Program-made: the position numbers and the translations under genes
Assembly (NCBI GenBank): GCA_003134785.1
Contig: PLCN01000010.1
Location: 1 to 37,582, forward strand
Source: Spartobacteria bacterium
Lineage (GTDB): Bacteria > Verrucomicrobiota > Verrucomicrobiia > Chthoniobacterales > UBA10450
Direction of reading: 5' to 3'
Length of the DNA: 37,582 nucleotides
Shown here: positions 22,564 to 31,211 of the stretch, one piece after another
Position numbering within the stretch: position 1 is the first letter of the stretch
Layout: the number at the start of each line of letters is the position of its first letter
Notes under the pieces: generated by a model
Seen by the model: the letters and a program-made list of their open reading frames with translations, nothing else
Databases searched by the model: none
Told to the model about the DNA's origin: nothing

Positions 22564-22791
22564 TCAAGAGGCGGTGGGGAGATCGAAATAAAAATTGCTG
22601 CCCTGGCCGACGGTGCTGCTGACACCGATGGTCCCGCCATGGGCGGAGACGATCGCTTTGACGATCGCAAGGCCAAGACCGGCGCCGCGACGATCGGCTG
22701 AATCGGCTTGCCAGAAACGATCGAAAATCCGTTCGAGACTTTCCGGTGGAATTCCGGGGCCGGAATCCTGCGAAGCCGTACCGCTCGCGCA
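22564..22791 (-). pseudogene. C-terminal fragment of a sensor histidine kinase
   Basis: Read leftwards the frame ending at TGA 22566-22564 encodes [52 protein letters not shown], ending FDLPTAS. These are the G1 (DSGPGIP), F (IFDRFW) and G2 (GAGLGLAI) boxes of a HATPase domain. Upstream of DSG the likeness ends, no N box or HisKA is present, and a palindromic repeat follows at 22867, so only about 65 codons of a kinase survive. Confidence 0.8.
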
Positions 22792-22866
22792 ACTTGTGGT
22801 CGCGACCCGAGGAGCGAAGATCGTCTCAGATGCTGCTTACAGCGGTCGGCATCCCTTTGAAACTCG

Positions 22867-22888
22867 GTGGTCATAGACCGCCGCTACA
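22867..22888 (-). repeat. TGTAGC palindrome, reverse orientation
   Basis: GGTGGTCATAGACCGCCGCT then ACA, the reverse complement of the copies starting at 26065 and 34193 (TGTAGCGGCGGTCTATGACC). It forms a short hairpin with the loop ATA. Confidence 0.85.
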
Positions 22889-22975
22889 GGAGAATGCGCG
22901 GGATACGGCATGTCTTTCAATTCGATCGATCCTTTTTTAATGAATTTCGCGGTGCGATAAACTACCGTTGTTTCA

Positions 22976-23230
22976 ATGCTTACCGATTATATCCGCGAGG
23001 CAATGCGGCTCGGTCACTACGAGTTAATGGAGGCCGGGAAATTCTTCGCCACGACTCCGGCGCTGAAAGGTTTGTGGGCGGAAGGTGCGACGCTGGAACA
23101 ATGTCGCGAGGAATTGCAAAGCACGCTCGAGGATTGGATCATGATCAAGTTGCGGCATGGTGATAAGGATTTTCCGGCATTGAACGGCATCGATCTCAAT
23201 CCCCAGCCGCAATATGCCGAGGCCGATTAA
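22976..23230 (+). CDS. hicB: HicB-family antitoxin, second locus
   Basis: An 84-aa protein: MLTDYIREAMRLGHYELMEA, GKFFATTPALKGLWAEGATL, EQCREELQSTLEDWIMIKLR. The N-terminal YIxxAMxxAHYExxE, the F-x-TxPxLxGLWAxGxTLEECxxEL core and the WIMIKL helix are typical of HicB. It should neutralise the HicA mRNA interferase coded next to it. The hicA start overlaps the end of this gene by 17 bases, but hicA has a one-base deletion, so the antitoxin is effectively an orphan. Confidence 0.88.
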   Translation: MLTDYIREAMRLGHYELMEAGKFFATTPALKGLWAEGATLEQCREELQSTLEDWIMIKLRHGDKDFPALNGIDLNPQPQYAEAD

Positions 23231-23422
23231 ACGGCGTGAGCTAATCCGAAGAATGCGTTTGCTCGGCTGGGAGGGTCCGGAATCGGGAAAGCGCCACGGT
23301 GCAATGCGCAAGGGAACGCACACGGTGCCAATCCCCACGGAACCGATCTTGATTGGACTCTCGTAAAAAGAATTTTGAAACAAGCCGATATCGATCCCGA
23401 CGAGTGGGAGCGATTGAAATGA
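23214..23422 (+). pseudogene. hicA: hicA toxin gene inactivated by a single-base deletion
   Basis: From ATG 23214: MPRPIKRRELIRRMRLLGW, EGPESGKRHGAMRKGTHTV, then the frame breaks. Shifting by one base restores NPHGTDLDWTLVKRILKQA, DIDPDEWERLK and a stop at 23420. HicA proteins have HxxMxxGxxxxxIPNPH followed by a LVKRILKQA helix, so the whole toxin is present in two frames. The span of 209 bases is one short of 70 codons; restoring CCAAATCCC for CCAATCCC near 23318 would give VPNPHG. The catalytic His region is retained in the first frame. A sequencing error is the alternative. Confidence 0.85.
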
Positions 23423-23638
23423 GGTCCGGCGGAAGGTGCCGGTTACAGCGGAACAAGTTATATTCTCCGTTCCGCCCGAACGCGCTCCCAGCGGCCCGCT
23501 ACCCGAGCGAAGCAGGGTAAATCCCAAATTTTTCGTCAGACAAAATTTCAGGGCGGCGTCGTATTGGTCTTGGAAGGAATCTTCGCACGATCCACGATTC
23601 CAGAATCCAATCGCGGCCCATTCAACATCTAAATTCAT

Positions 23639-26059
23639 ATGATGACTGACCTTCGTTTCGCGCTGCGGCAGTTGCGCAAATCGTCGGGGTTCACGCTTCT
23701 CGCGGTGATCACTCTCACGCTCGGGATCGGCCTGAACACGGCGATCTTTAGTTTGATCAACGATCTCTTCCTGCATGGCCTGCCGTTTCAAGAGCCGGGA
23801 CGGGTGGTGCACATCACCGCGGGCGACAAGGGACGCGACGTCAAGGATTTCCCTCTCGGGGCACCACGCTTCTTGCACTATCGCGATGGGCAGACGGTTT
23901 TCTCCGCGTTAGCGGGCGAGAATGGGACGGCTTTCACGCTGACCGGTCTTGGCGACGCGGTTTTGCTCCCGGCGTTTCGGGTGACGTCGAATTACTTCGA
24001 CGTGCTCGGCGTTCTCCCGATTCTCGGACGCAATTTCCTGCCACAGGAAGAGGAAACGGCGGATGTGGCGTTGGTGACGGAAAATTTCTGGAAGAAGCGG
24101 CTCGGCGGCGATCCGAATGTGATCGGGCGCACCATTGCGCTCGACGGCGCGGCCCACACGATCGTTGGTGTGCTGCCGAACATGCCGGTGATGTGGTCGG
24201 GCCCGAACGCGGAAGTCTGGACGACGAAGCCATTTCAGATCCTGGGATTCTCGCACGAGCGGATGATGCGCGGGACCGGATTTCTGCGCGTGGTCGGGCG
24301 GCTAAAGCCGGGCGTGACGGTGGACCAGGCGAGCGCGACGTTGCCTTCGCTCGAGCAAAGTTACCGGACGCAATACCCGGAGAAGATCGACGCCAACTTT
24401 ACGACGGTGCTAAAAGCGTTGCCGGAAGATGTGAGCGGCGATTTGCGGCCGGCGTTCGCCACGCTGCTCGGCGCGGTGAGTTTCGTTCTGCTGATCGCGT
24501 GCAGCAACGTGGCGAATCTGCTGCTGGTGCGTTTCAGCGGGCGGAGGCGGGAGATCGCGTTGCGCATGGCGATCGGCGCATCGCGCGGGAGTGTGCTGCG
24601 TCTCTTTATTTTCGAGAGTCTGCTGGTGAGCGCGCTGGCGGGGATCGCGGGTGCGCTGCTCGCATGGCGGTTGATCCCGCTTCTGCCGAAAATGGCGTCG
24701 GATTTTCTGCCGCTCGATCCGGTGAGCGACGCGAGCCTTTCATTGCCGGTGCTCGCTTTCACGATTGGGCTTTCGCTGCTGACCGGGCTGGTGATGGGAG
24801 TGTATCCGGCGTGGCAAAGCTCGCGCGCGGACTTGGTGGATGGACTCAAGGAAGGCGGCCGCGGCACCAGCGGCAGTGTGAAGCAGCAGCGGTTCCGCAA
24901 AATTTTGGTCGGCGCGCAGGTCGCGCTCTCGGTCACGTTGCTGGCCGGCGCGTCGTTGCTCATCGCGAGCTTTGTGCGGTTGAGCCAACAGGACGCCGGG
25001 TTCCGTTATGACCATCGTTGGGTCGGCTTCCTGACCCTGCCCGAAGCGCGTTATCCAGATCTCGGCGCGCGCCAGCGTTTTGTGGACCGGACCCAAAACG
25101 CATTGCGAGCGGTGCCGGGTTTCGAAGATGTCACGATCAGCGCAAGCGCTCCCCTCACTGGCGGCGCCGGAGCCACGCTCTACACGCGGCCAGAGGGGAA
25201 TGTCCCGCCGGTGGCGGAACGACCGGGAGCACCGTCGAATGACATCATGCCGGGATATTTACGCACCTGGGGCATCCCGCTCCTGGCCGGGCGCGATTTC
25301 GACGAACACGATATCGCCGATCGGCCCAACGTGATCCTGATCAGCCAGGCGGGCGCGCGAAAACTATTCGGCGAGGAAAATCCAATCGGACAAACGCTGC
25401 TGGTCACGAGCGGCAGTGTGCCGGTGGAGATCGTGGGCGTGGTGGGCGATGTGCGCTCGGTGCGGCTGGCGTTGCCTAACGACATGGAGTTTTATCGCCC
25501 GTGGGCGCAGGAGAGTTTTCCATTCGGTACCATCACGGTGCGGAGCGCGTTCAAGCCGGATGTGGTGACGAAGTTGGTGCAAACGGCATTGGCCAGGATT
25601 GATCCGGGCATCGCGATCTTTCAGCCGAGTTCAATGGAGGAAATCGTCGCCCGGTCTCTCGGGCAGGCGCGCCTGATGATGATGTTGCTTGGTATTTTTT
25701 CAGGCGTAGCGCTGCTGCTGGCGACGGTGGGGATTTACGGTGCGGTCGCTTACACGGTGGAGCAGCGGACGGGCGAGATCGGCGTGCGAATGGCGCTCGG
25801 CGCGCAAACGCGCGATGTGTTGCGGCTCGTGGTGGGGCAGGGAATGATGCCGGTGATCTTCGGATTGATCGTGGGATTGGCGGCGGCTCTGGCGCTCGGA
25901 AAATTGATCGCGGCGCAGCTCTATCAGGTGTCCGCGCATAATCCGCTGTTGCTCACCGGGACTGCGACGATCCTGGCGTTGGCTGCTCTGCTCGCGTGTT
26001 TATTTCCCGCTCGTCGCGCCAGCCTGCTCAATCCGGTGGTGGCGTTGCGTGCGGAGTAG
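23639..26059 (+). CDS. ADOP-type ABC permease (MacB/FtsX-like, duplicated)
   Basis: An 806-aa permease. It opens LRFALRQLRKSSGFTLLAVI and TLTLGIGLNTAIFSLINDLF, the typical MacB-type N-terminus, followed by a periplasmic MacB-PCD region (about 45-265), an FtsX block with three helices (about 275-380), then a second such half: a helix around 430-450, a periplasmic part to about 675, and three further helices (about 690-800) ending ACLFPARRASLLNPVVALRA. Four-plus-four helices and about 800 residues fit the acidobacterial duplicated orphan permease family (TIGR03434). No ATPase gene is adjacent, as the family name implies. The exported substrate is unknown. Start ATG 23639; ATG 23642 is equivalent. 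Confidence 0.92.
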   Translation: MMTDLRFALRQLRKSSGFTLLAVITLTLGIGLNTAIFSLINDLFLHGLPFQEPGRVVHITAGDKGRDVKDFPLGAPRFLHYRDGQTVFSALAGENGTAFTLTGLGDAVLLPAFRVTSNYFDVLGVLPILGRNFLPQEEETADVALVTENFWKKRLGGDPNVIGRTIALDGAAHTIVGVLPNMPVMWSGPNAEVWTTKPFQILGFSHERMMRGTGFLRVVGRLKPGVTVDQASATLPSLEQSYRTQYPEKIDANFTTVLKALPEDVSGDLRPAFATLLGAVSFVLLIACSNVANLLLVRFSGRRREIALRMAIGASRGSVLRLFIFESLLVSALAGIAGALLAWRLIPLLPKMASDFLPLDPVSDASLSLPVLAFTIGLSLLTGLVMGVYPAWQSSRADLVDGLKEGGRGTSGSVKQQRFRKILVGAQVALSVTLLAGASLLIASFVRLSQQDAGFRYDHRWVGFLTLPEARYPDLGARQRFVDRTQNALRAVPGFEDVTISASAPLTGGAGATLYTRPEGNVPPVAERPGAPSNDIMPGYLRTWGIPLLAGRDFDEHDIADRPNVILISQAGARKLFGEENPIGQTLLVTSGSVPVEIVGVVGDVRSVRLALPNDMEFYRPWAQESFPFGTITVRSAFKPDVVTKLVQTALARIDPGIAIFQPSSMEEIVARSLGQARLMMMLLGIFSGVALLLATVGIYGAVAYTVEQRTGEIGVRMALGAQTRDVLRLVVGQGMMPVIFGLIVGLAAALALGKLIAAQLYQVSAHNPLLLTGTATILALAALLACLFPARRASLLNPVVALRAE

Positions 26060-26064
26060 TTGGC

Positions 26065-26150
26065 TGTAGCGGCGGTCTATGACCGCCGTCTTTGCAGGTC
26101 ACGCTGTTCGGCGGTCAGGAAGACAGGCGCTTGTGCCAAGCGCCTCTACA
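26065..26150 (+). repeat. TGTAGC...CTACA composite palindrome
   Basis: Begins TGTAGCGGCGGTCTATGACC, which folds as CGGCGGTC-TAT-GACCGCCG, and ends with AGGCGCTTG-TGC-CAAGCGCCT and CTACA. It fills the convergent gap between the permease and the methyltransferase gene and could serve as a bidirectional terminator, although T-runs are absent. Confidence 0.85.
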
Positions 26151-26152
26151 TT

Positions 26153-27208
26153 CTACTGGGATTTGAGATGCACGACGACTTCGATCTCGGCGGTTTGGGG
26201 GAACATGTCGAAGGGCGTGATCGAGATGACGGCGAAATGTTGCTGCAATTCCGCGACATCGCGCGCCAGCGTCGGGGGATTACACGACACGTAGATCATG
26301 GTGCGTGGTGGTGAATCGAGAATGGCGCGGCGCATTTCGGCAGAGAGGCCCGTAGCGGGAGGATCGACGATCAAGGCCGTCGTTGCGAGATCGCTCTGTT
26401 GCAGGAGCCAACGCAGTTCTGTTGTGATGTCGCCGGAGACATAGGCTTCTTTTGGGCCGGCGTCTTTTTGCGCCGCTGCGATCGCGAAGCGGTCCCAATC
26501 GATGCCGACCACGCGTTCGAATTGCGGCGCGAGCCGTTTCGAAAAAAATCCCGCGCCGCAGAAGGCGTCGATCAGCAATTTTTCTTCGCCGGTGAGAATT
26601 TCAGCGGCAAAATTCGCCAGCGCTTCGGCGACTCCATCGTTCGTCTGCACGAAGACGCGCGGCCCCGAATGCGCGCGCAAGGTATAATGGCCATCACGCA
26701 CTGGCCGGGCGCGCAGTTGAGCGAGAGCATCGCTCACCTCGGACATGGCGATCGGACAGCGCTCGATGTCCAGCAACTGATGAACATCGCGCCGATAAAA
26801 TCCCACGATGCCGTCTTGCGCATGAACCGTGATGCGGTTTCGATAACTGTACGGCAAAGGCGAGGGGACCATCGGCCGCATCGGCGGGTTCGCCAGGCGC
26901 CCGATGCGCCGCATAGCTTGCTCGACCTGGCGCGCTTTTATTTCCAACTGGTGCGCGTAGCTGATGTGTTGGTAGCTGCAACCGCCGCAGCGTCCGAAGT
27001 ATGGACACTCCGGCACGGCGCGCTCCGGCGACGGCTCAAGCAGTTCGACCAATTCGCCTTCAGCGAATTGTTTTTTCTCGCGGACGATTCTCGCGGATAT
27101 ACGCTCGTGCTCGATCGTGAAGGGAACGAAGACAGCCTTCCCTTCATCTCGCGCCACGCCTTTGCCGCCAAAGGCAACGTCTTCGATCTTGAGCTCCGCG
27201 TTTCGCAT
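26153..27208 (-). CDS. RlmD/TrmA-family 23S rRNA uracil-5 methyltransferase
   Basis: A 351-aa SAM-dependent RNA methyltransferase. Residues 1-60 are a TRAM domain (LKIEDVAFGGKGVARDEGK). Cys68, Cys74, Cys77 and Cys151 (CPYFGRCGGC and ERCPIA) match the [4Fe-4S] ligands of RlmD. The SAM site is LLIDAFCGAGFFSKRL (211-226), followed by VDPPATGL, the catalytic nucleophile Cys309 in YVSCNP, and Glu341 in TAEIE as general base. It is shorter than RlmD of E. coli (about 430 aa), mainly in the central region. I start at ATG 27208, since the upstream 12 codons lie in a palindromic repeat. Which uracil it methylates (m5U747 or m5U1939 type) cannot be told. Confidence 0.9.
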   Translation of the reverse strand: MRNAELKIEDVAFGGKGVARDEGKAVFVPFTIEHERISARIVREKKQFAEGELVELLEPSPERAVPECPYFGRCGGCSYQHISYAHQLEIKARQVEQAMRRIGRLANPPMRPMVPSPLPYSYRNRITVHAQDGIVGFYRRDVHQLLDIERCPIAMSEVSDALAQLRARPVRDGHYTLRAHSGPRVFVQTNDGVAEALANFAAEILTGEEKLLIDAFCGAGFFSKRLAPQFERVVGIDWDRFAIAAAQKDAGPKEAYVSGDITTELRWLLQQSDLATTALIVDPPATGLSAEMRRAILDSPPRTMIYVSCNPPTLARDVAELQQHFAVISITPFDMFPQTAEIEVVVHLKSQ

Positions 27209-27217
27209 CGGTGCACT

Positions 27218-27325
27218 GTAGCCGTCGCCCTGTGGGCGACGCAATGAAGCGACGATTTGTCCCCGCGCTTCGCACGTGCCGCCGCCGAAGCGCTTTGGCG
27301 CGCAGGAGGCAGCGAAGCGGCTACA
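27218..27325 (-). repeat. TGTAGC...GCTACA palindrome element
   Basis: A 108-bp element bounded by TGTAGCCG and CGGCTACA. It contains CGTCGCC-CTGT-GGGCGACG as a hairpin next to the left end. It separates two left-pointing genes and provides false in-frame codons upstream of the methyltransferase. Confidence 0.75.
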
Positions 27326-27334
27326 GGGAAGAAC

Positions 27335-29348
27335 CTAGCTCATGGCGTGTTGAATCGCGGCTTCGAGTTTTTCCAGCTTCACCGGTTTGACCAGATGCGC
27401 GGAAAAGCCGGCCTCGAGACTCTTGCCGATATCGGCGTCCATGCCAAAACCGCTGATCGCGATTCCGGCGATGGGGAATTTAGAGCGCAACTGCCGAAGA
27501 AGTTCCATGCCGTTTCCATCCGGTAAACCGACATCGCTGATGAGAAGATCGAACGAATTATTTTCGGCAGCGGCCATCGCCGCTCGCATGCTGTGGACCG
27601 CGACGACATGATGACCATGCAGGACGAGCAATCTTTTCAGCGCGGCGCAAGTGTCGGGATGATCGTCGACGAGCAGGATGCGAACGCTCGTGCGCGAACT
27701 CTGCGCGGAAGCGGCCGCGGGTTTAGAACGAGCGTCGTTCAGCCCCGCCGTCTTCATGGTGAGGAGGAATGTTGCGCCGCGATCGCGGCCTTCGCTTTTA
27801 GCCGTGAGTGAAGCGCCGTGGGCTTGCGCGAGTGATTTTGAAATCGTTAGGCCAAGACCGAGTCCGCCAAAACGGCGTTGGAAGGATCGCTCGCCCTGCT
27901 CAAAAGGATTGAAAATCCGTTGCATGATTTCGGGTTCAATGCCGATACCGGTGTCGCTCACGGCAATCGTAAGAATGTCCGTCGGCTGGTTCGCGGACGA
28001 GACGGTGATAGCGCCATTTTCGCCGGTGAATTTGATCGCGTTCTTCACCAGGTTCCAAATGATTTGCTGGAATTTCGCCGGGTCGGCCATGATCCGAAAA
28101 TGACTGGCTCGGAGATCGAGCTGCACATGAAGCTTCTTCGCGCTCACTCCGGACGCGCAGATTTCGACCACGTTCGCGATGGCCTGGTGCGCATCCACGG
28201 ATTCGAATTGCAATTGCAATTTGTCTTTCGCGATCCTGGTCAGATCGAGGAGATCGTCGATGAGCTGACTTTCCAGTTCGATGTTTCGCCGCATCATCGC
28301 GAGCGTGGCGTTCAGTTCCGCCGGCAGTGGCGAATCGGATTTTAATGCGTCCAGTGCGGCGAGGACCGGCGTGAGCGGCGTTCGCAATTCATGCGAAAGC
28401 ATCGCAAGAAAATTATCCTTCGTCCGGTTCGCCGCTTCGACTGTGGCGCTTTGTTGTTCGATCGCCGCCTCCGCGCGCCGTCGTTCCGCCATGCCGGCGG
28501 AAAGGGCCATGGCCGTGACGATCAGGACAGCCGTGGAAGTTTGCAGGATGAGGAGCGATTGATTTTGCGTTTCGAGGACGAACGGACCGTAGCCGTGCAA
28601 AGTGCCCCAAACCGCCAGCGCGGAGAGAATGAAAATGCCGGTGGCCGTCTCGCGTTGGGTGAAACGGAAAGCGGTCCAGATGACAATCGCGCCGCAGATC
28701 AATGCGATTGGATAATTTTTCGCTGAGATCGGCAGCCAGCCGCCGAAAACACCCTGTCCAAGGACGAAGAGCAGGAGAAAAAGCAGGATGACTTCTGCCA
28801 TCGCCGCGCGGCCCCAGCGACGTGCCGGCGCGACCGACCAAAGAATAATAAGCGGCGCAACGATGAGATCCCCCGTCATGTCACCCAGCCACCAGGTCAG
28901 CCAGATCGGTGCGTAGTTGGTCCAATCAGCGAAACCGGCGAGGGCCAGACTCGTTAGGCCGAGAGTGGGACTGGCGAGCGTGCTGACCAGAACCGCGAGG
29001 GCGAATTTGAAAACGCCTTGAGCGCGATCGAAGACTTGCGTGCCGCCGGCAAAACGATGGACCAACCATGCCCCGGCAACTGCTTCCAGCGTGTTCCCTG
29101 CGGCGATGCCAAGGGACGTGGGAATATTGCCCGCCGTGGTCAGATTCACCAGGAAGGCGCCGATAAAAATGGCGGGCCACGCCCGGTAGCCGAGCACGAG
29201 AAGCGCCGCGAGTGCGATTCCAGCCGGCGGCCAGACCGGTGACGCGCTGGCAGAGAAACGCCAGCTTTAGGCTGAGCTTGCCGGCGACAAGATAAACAAC
29301 GGCTAAAGCGCCGACGGTTAGGGCCGTTCGAAAACGTCGAGAATGCAT
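27335..29348 (-). pseudogene. MASE1 hybrid sensor histidine kinase with N-terminal frameshift
   Basis: From ATG 29348 the frame reads VVYLVAGKLSLKLAFL, the start of a MASE1 membrane sensor, then breaks near 29250. In the next frame the same domain continues SASPVWPPAGIALAALLVLG, YRAWPAIFIGAFLVNLTT and on without interruption to 27335. The total of 2014 bases is one more than a multiple of three. Downstream come seven or so further membrane helices, HisKA with FLAMLSHELRTPL, HATPase with LVKNAIKF, SDTGIGI and GLGLGLTIS, and a C-terminal receiver with LLVDDHPD, SDVGLP and VKPVKL. All catalytic residues are kept. No good start lies between the break and the WPPAG motif, so either the gene is dead, or the reading is a sequencing error or a programmed shift. 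Confidence 0.8.
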
Positions 29349-29417
29349 CGCGACTCTGCTGCGAATCGCAGTATCTCTACGTCGGTCCGAACCGGGGTCA
29401 ACAACAACAACAAGGAG

Positions 29418-29437
29418 CGGCGGTTTACAAACCGCCG
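29418..29437. repeat. Perfect 20-bp palindrome
   Basis: CGGCGGTTTACAAACCGCCG, a variant of the CGGCGGTCTATGACCGCCG hairpins at 26065 and 34193. It lies in the 245-bp gap 29349-29592, which holds repeats and no gene. Confidence 0.8.
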
Positions 29438-29493
29438 GGGGAAGGCGGGCGGTTGGAAAGCGCCAACTCCTTGGTAGAAAGCTCGCTGACTGT

Positions 29494-29588
29494 AATGTGG
29501 GAGCGGCCTTGGTGCCGCGACAGTGTGTTAGGCCTTTGCCTAAGTGTTAGAGAAATGCGAATCGGGGCACTGAGGACCCTCCCACATT
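29494..29588. repeat. Element bounded by AATGTGGGAG / CTCCCACATT
   Basis: A 95-bp segment with 10-bp perfect terminal inverted repeats. Next to the left end is GCGGC-CTTGGT-GCCGC, a second hairpin. The architecture is like the TGTAGC elements but with different ends. It stops five bases before the TIGR04073 gene's stop codon. Confidence 0.65.
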
Positions 29589-29592
29589 GGGC

Positions 29593-29997
29593 TCAATACT
29601 GCCGCACGTAGGGATACTTCGATTCGTTGCCGAGTTCGGGCGGGAATTCCTCATACCCGGCATGGACGTAGGGAATGTGGCTCGGCAAAATCGGATAGTA
29701 GGTCCCGCGATTTACGGGAAACGGAAAGCTGAAGATTTCGAACAGCCCCGCGTGGAAGCGCATGTAGCTGCGACCCAGGCCGCGCACGACGCCGTAGCCC
29801 GCCGCGGCGGAATTTCCCTCGCGTTCGTTGATGCGGGCAATCGTGACCGGCAATTCGGCGATGCCGAAAACCACATTGGAAATCCCGCGGCCGAGCTTTC
29901 GCGTCGGGCCGTAGTCATTCGAAGGAGGATCCTGAATATCGGCCAGGGAACAGGTCGCGAAGCCGAGGACGAGCACTGCGGGGAGCAGGGTTTTCAT
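29593..29997 (-). CDS. Exosortase-associated protein, TIGR04073 family
   Basis: A 134-aa exported protein. Signal peptide MKTLLPAVLVLGFATCSLA, then the family core KLGRGISNVVFGIAELPVTI, GYGVVRGLGRSYMRFHAGLF, EIFSFPFPVN, and a Tyr/Pro-rich tail ending YPYVRQY. The order LGRGxSNxxFGxxELP, G-x-G-x-R and E-x-x-(T/S)FPFP agrees with TIGR04073, known from Verrucomicrobia and relatives that carry exosortase/PEP-CTERM systems. Its molecular role is not established. No exosortase or PEP-CTERM protein is seen within the window. Confidence 0.8.
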   Translation of the reverse strand: MKTLLPAVLVLGFATCSLADIQDPPSNDYGPTRKLGRGISNVVFGIAELPVTIARINEREGNSAAAGYGVVRGLGRSYMRFHAGLFEIFSFPFPVNRGTYYPILPSHIPYVHAGYEEFPPELGNESKYPYVRQY

Positions 29998-30040
29998 GGG
30001 GGTTATTCCAACTAAGCGATTTCGCCGAAGGAAAGCAACT

Positions 30041-31000
30041 TCAGTTTTGACTGGCGCTCCTGGCCTTTCTTCGGGTCGCGAGCATCGAGACGGTAATGGT
30101 TATTCCTAGAACAACGATGATGACGACGAGCGAGATCCAATTTGGAATGGGAAACTGTCTGGCGATGATCATCTTTGTCCCAACGAAACCGAGAATGATG
30201 GCGAGGCCGGTCTTGAGATAAATGAAGCGATCGACCATGCGTGCGAGCAGGAAGTAGAGCGAGCGCAATCCCAGAATGGCGCAGATGTTCGAGGTGTAGA
30301 CGATGAACTGGTCGGTCGTGATCGCGAAGACGGCCGGGATGGAATCGACGGCGAAGATCAGATCCATGATGTCGACCAGAATCAAGACCAGCAGGAGCGG
30401 TGTGAACATGAGCCGCCCGCGGCCGTGACCGGCTGCGCTGCGGCCGACGCGGATGACAAAGCGGCGCCCGTGGAATTCGCGCGTAATCGGCAGCATTTTG
30501 CGGCAGAAACGCATGAAGAAATTCTTCTCGAAATCGAGCTTGGCATCGCGATCGAAGAGCATGCGCAAACCGGTGAGAACGAGAAAGGCGCCGAAGATGT
30601 AGAGAACAAAGTGGAAGCGCTCCACCAGCGTTACGCCCAACCAGATCATCACCCCGCGCATCACGAGCGCCCCGAGAATTCCCCAAACCAGAACGCGATG
30701 TTGCGAGCGGGGCGGGACGCGAAAATAGGTAAAGATGAGGACGAAAACGAAAATGTTGTCGACGCTCAAGGAGTACTCGATGACGTAGCCGGTTAGAAAA
30801 TCGAGGCCGTCGTCGCTGCCTTTGGTCCTCCAAACCAAAAGGTTGAAAGCGAGCGAGAGAGCGACCCAAATCAGGCTGCGCAGCGTGGCGGCGCGCATGC
30901 TCAATTCCCGGCCGCGGCGCTTGAAGCTGATCAGATCGACGGCCAGGGCGACGAAGACGCCCACATGGAATGCGATCCAAAACCAGATGCTTGTGGGCAC
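30041..31000 (-). CDS. TerC-family integral membrane protein
   Basis: A 319-aa protein with about nine transmembrane helices. Key family segments are IEYSLSVDNIFVFVLIFTYF with acidic E and D within the membrane, VLVWGILGALVMRGVMIWLG, and the second acidic helix LILVDIMDLIFAVDSIPAVF. This is the TerC/Alx group, implicated in manganese export or tellurite resistance; which ion is moved here is unknown. I start at GTG 31000 rather than TTG 31042, since the intervening codons are not conserved in type and GGAACGG lies about ten bases upstream. It is divergent from the GreA-domain gene. Confidence 0.9.
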   Translation of the reverse strand: MPTSIWFWIAFHVGVFVALAVDLISFKRRGRELSMRAATLRSLIWVALSLAFNLLVWRTKGSDDGLDFLTGYVIEYSLSVDNIFVFVLIFTYFRVPPRSQHRVLVWGILGALVMRGVMIWLGVTLVERFHFVLYIFGAFLVLTGLRMLFDRDAKLDFEKNFFMRFCRKMLPITREFHGRRFVIRVGRSAAGHGRGRLMFTPLLLVLILVDIMDLIFAVDSIPAVFAITTDQFIVYTSNICAILGLRSLYFLLARMVDRFIYLKTGLAIILGFVGTKMIIARQFPIPNWISLVVIIVVLGITITVSMLATRRKARSASQN

Positions 31001-31211
31001 GGCGCAGACCGTTCCATGCAGTGCATGCCGTCGCAATCGCAAAGCACTAATGCAACGACTTCCTGCTCCTGCTCATGACCCTGCTCCTGATCTTTCCAGC
31101 GAGCGACGCTGCCTCACAGGATCAAGAGTAAGATTAGGATCAGGAAAACGAATACCCTCATCCAATTTCCATTCGCGCAGCGCGACCTTTTCCGTAGCTT
31201 GTTCGACCCGC

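Noticed and set aside
22569-22874. A left-pointing 100-codon frame across the kinase scar
   Set aside because: It is out of frame with the HATPase motifs, which lie in another frame.
31000-31211. Hexamer-like CTCCTG/GATCAG runs before the GreA-domain gene
   Set aside because: Only loosely repetitive (GCTCCTGCTC, GGATCAGG); no clear unit or symmetry.
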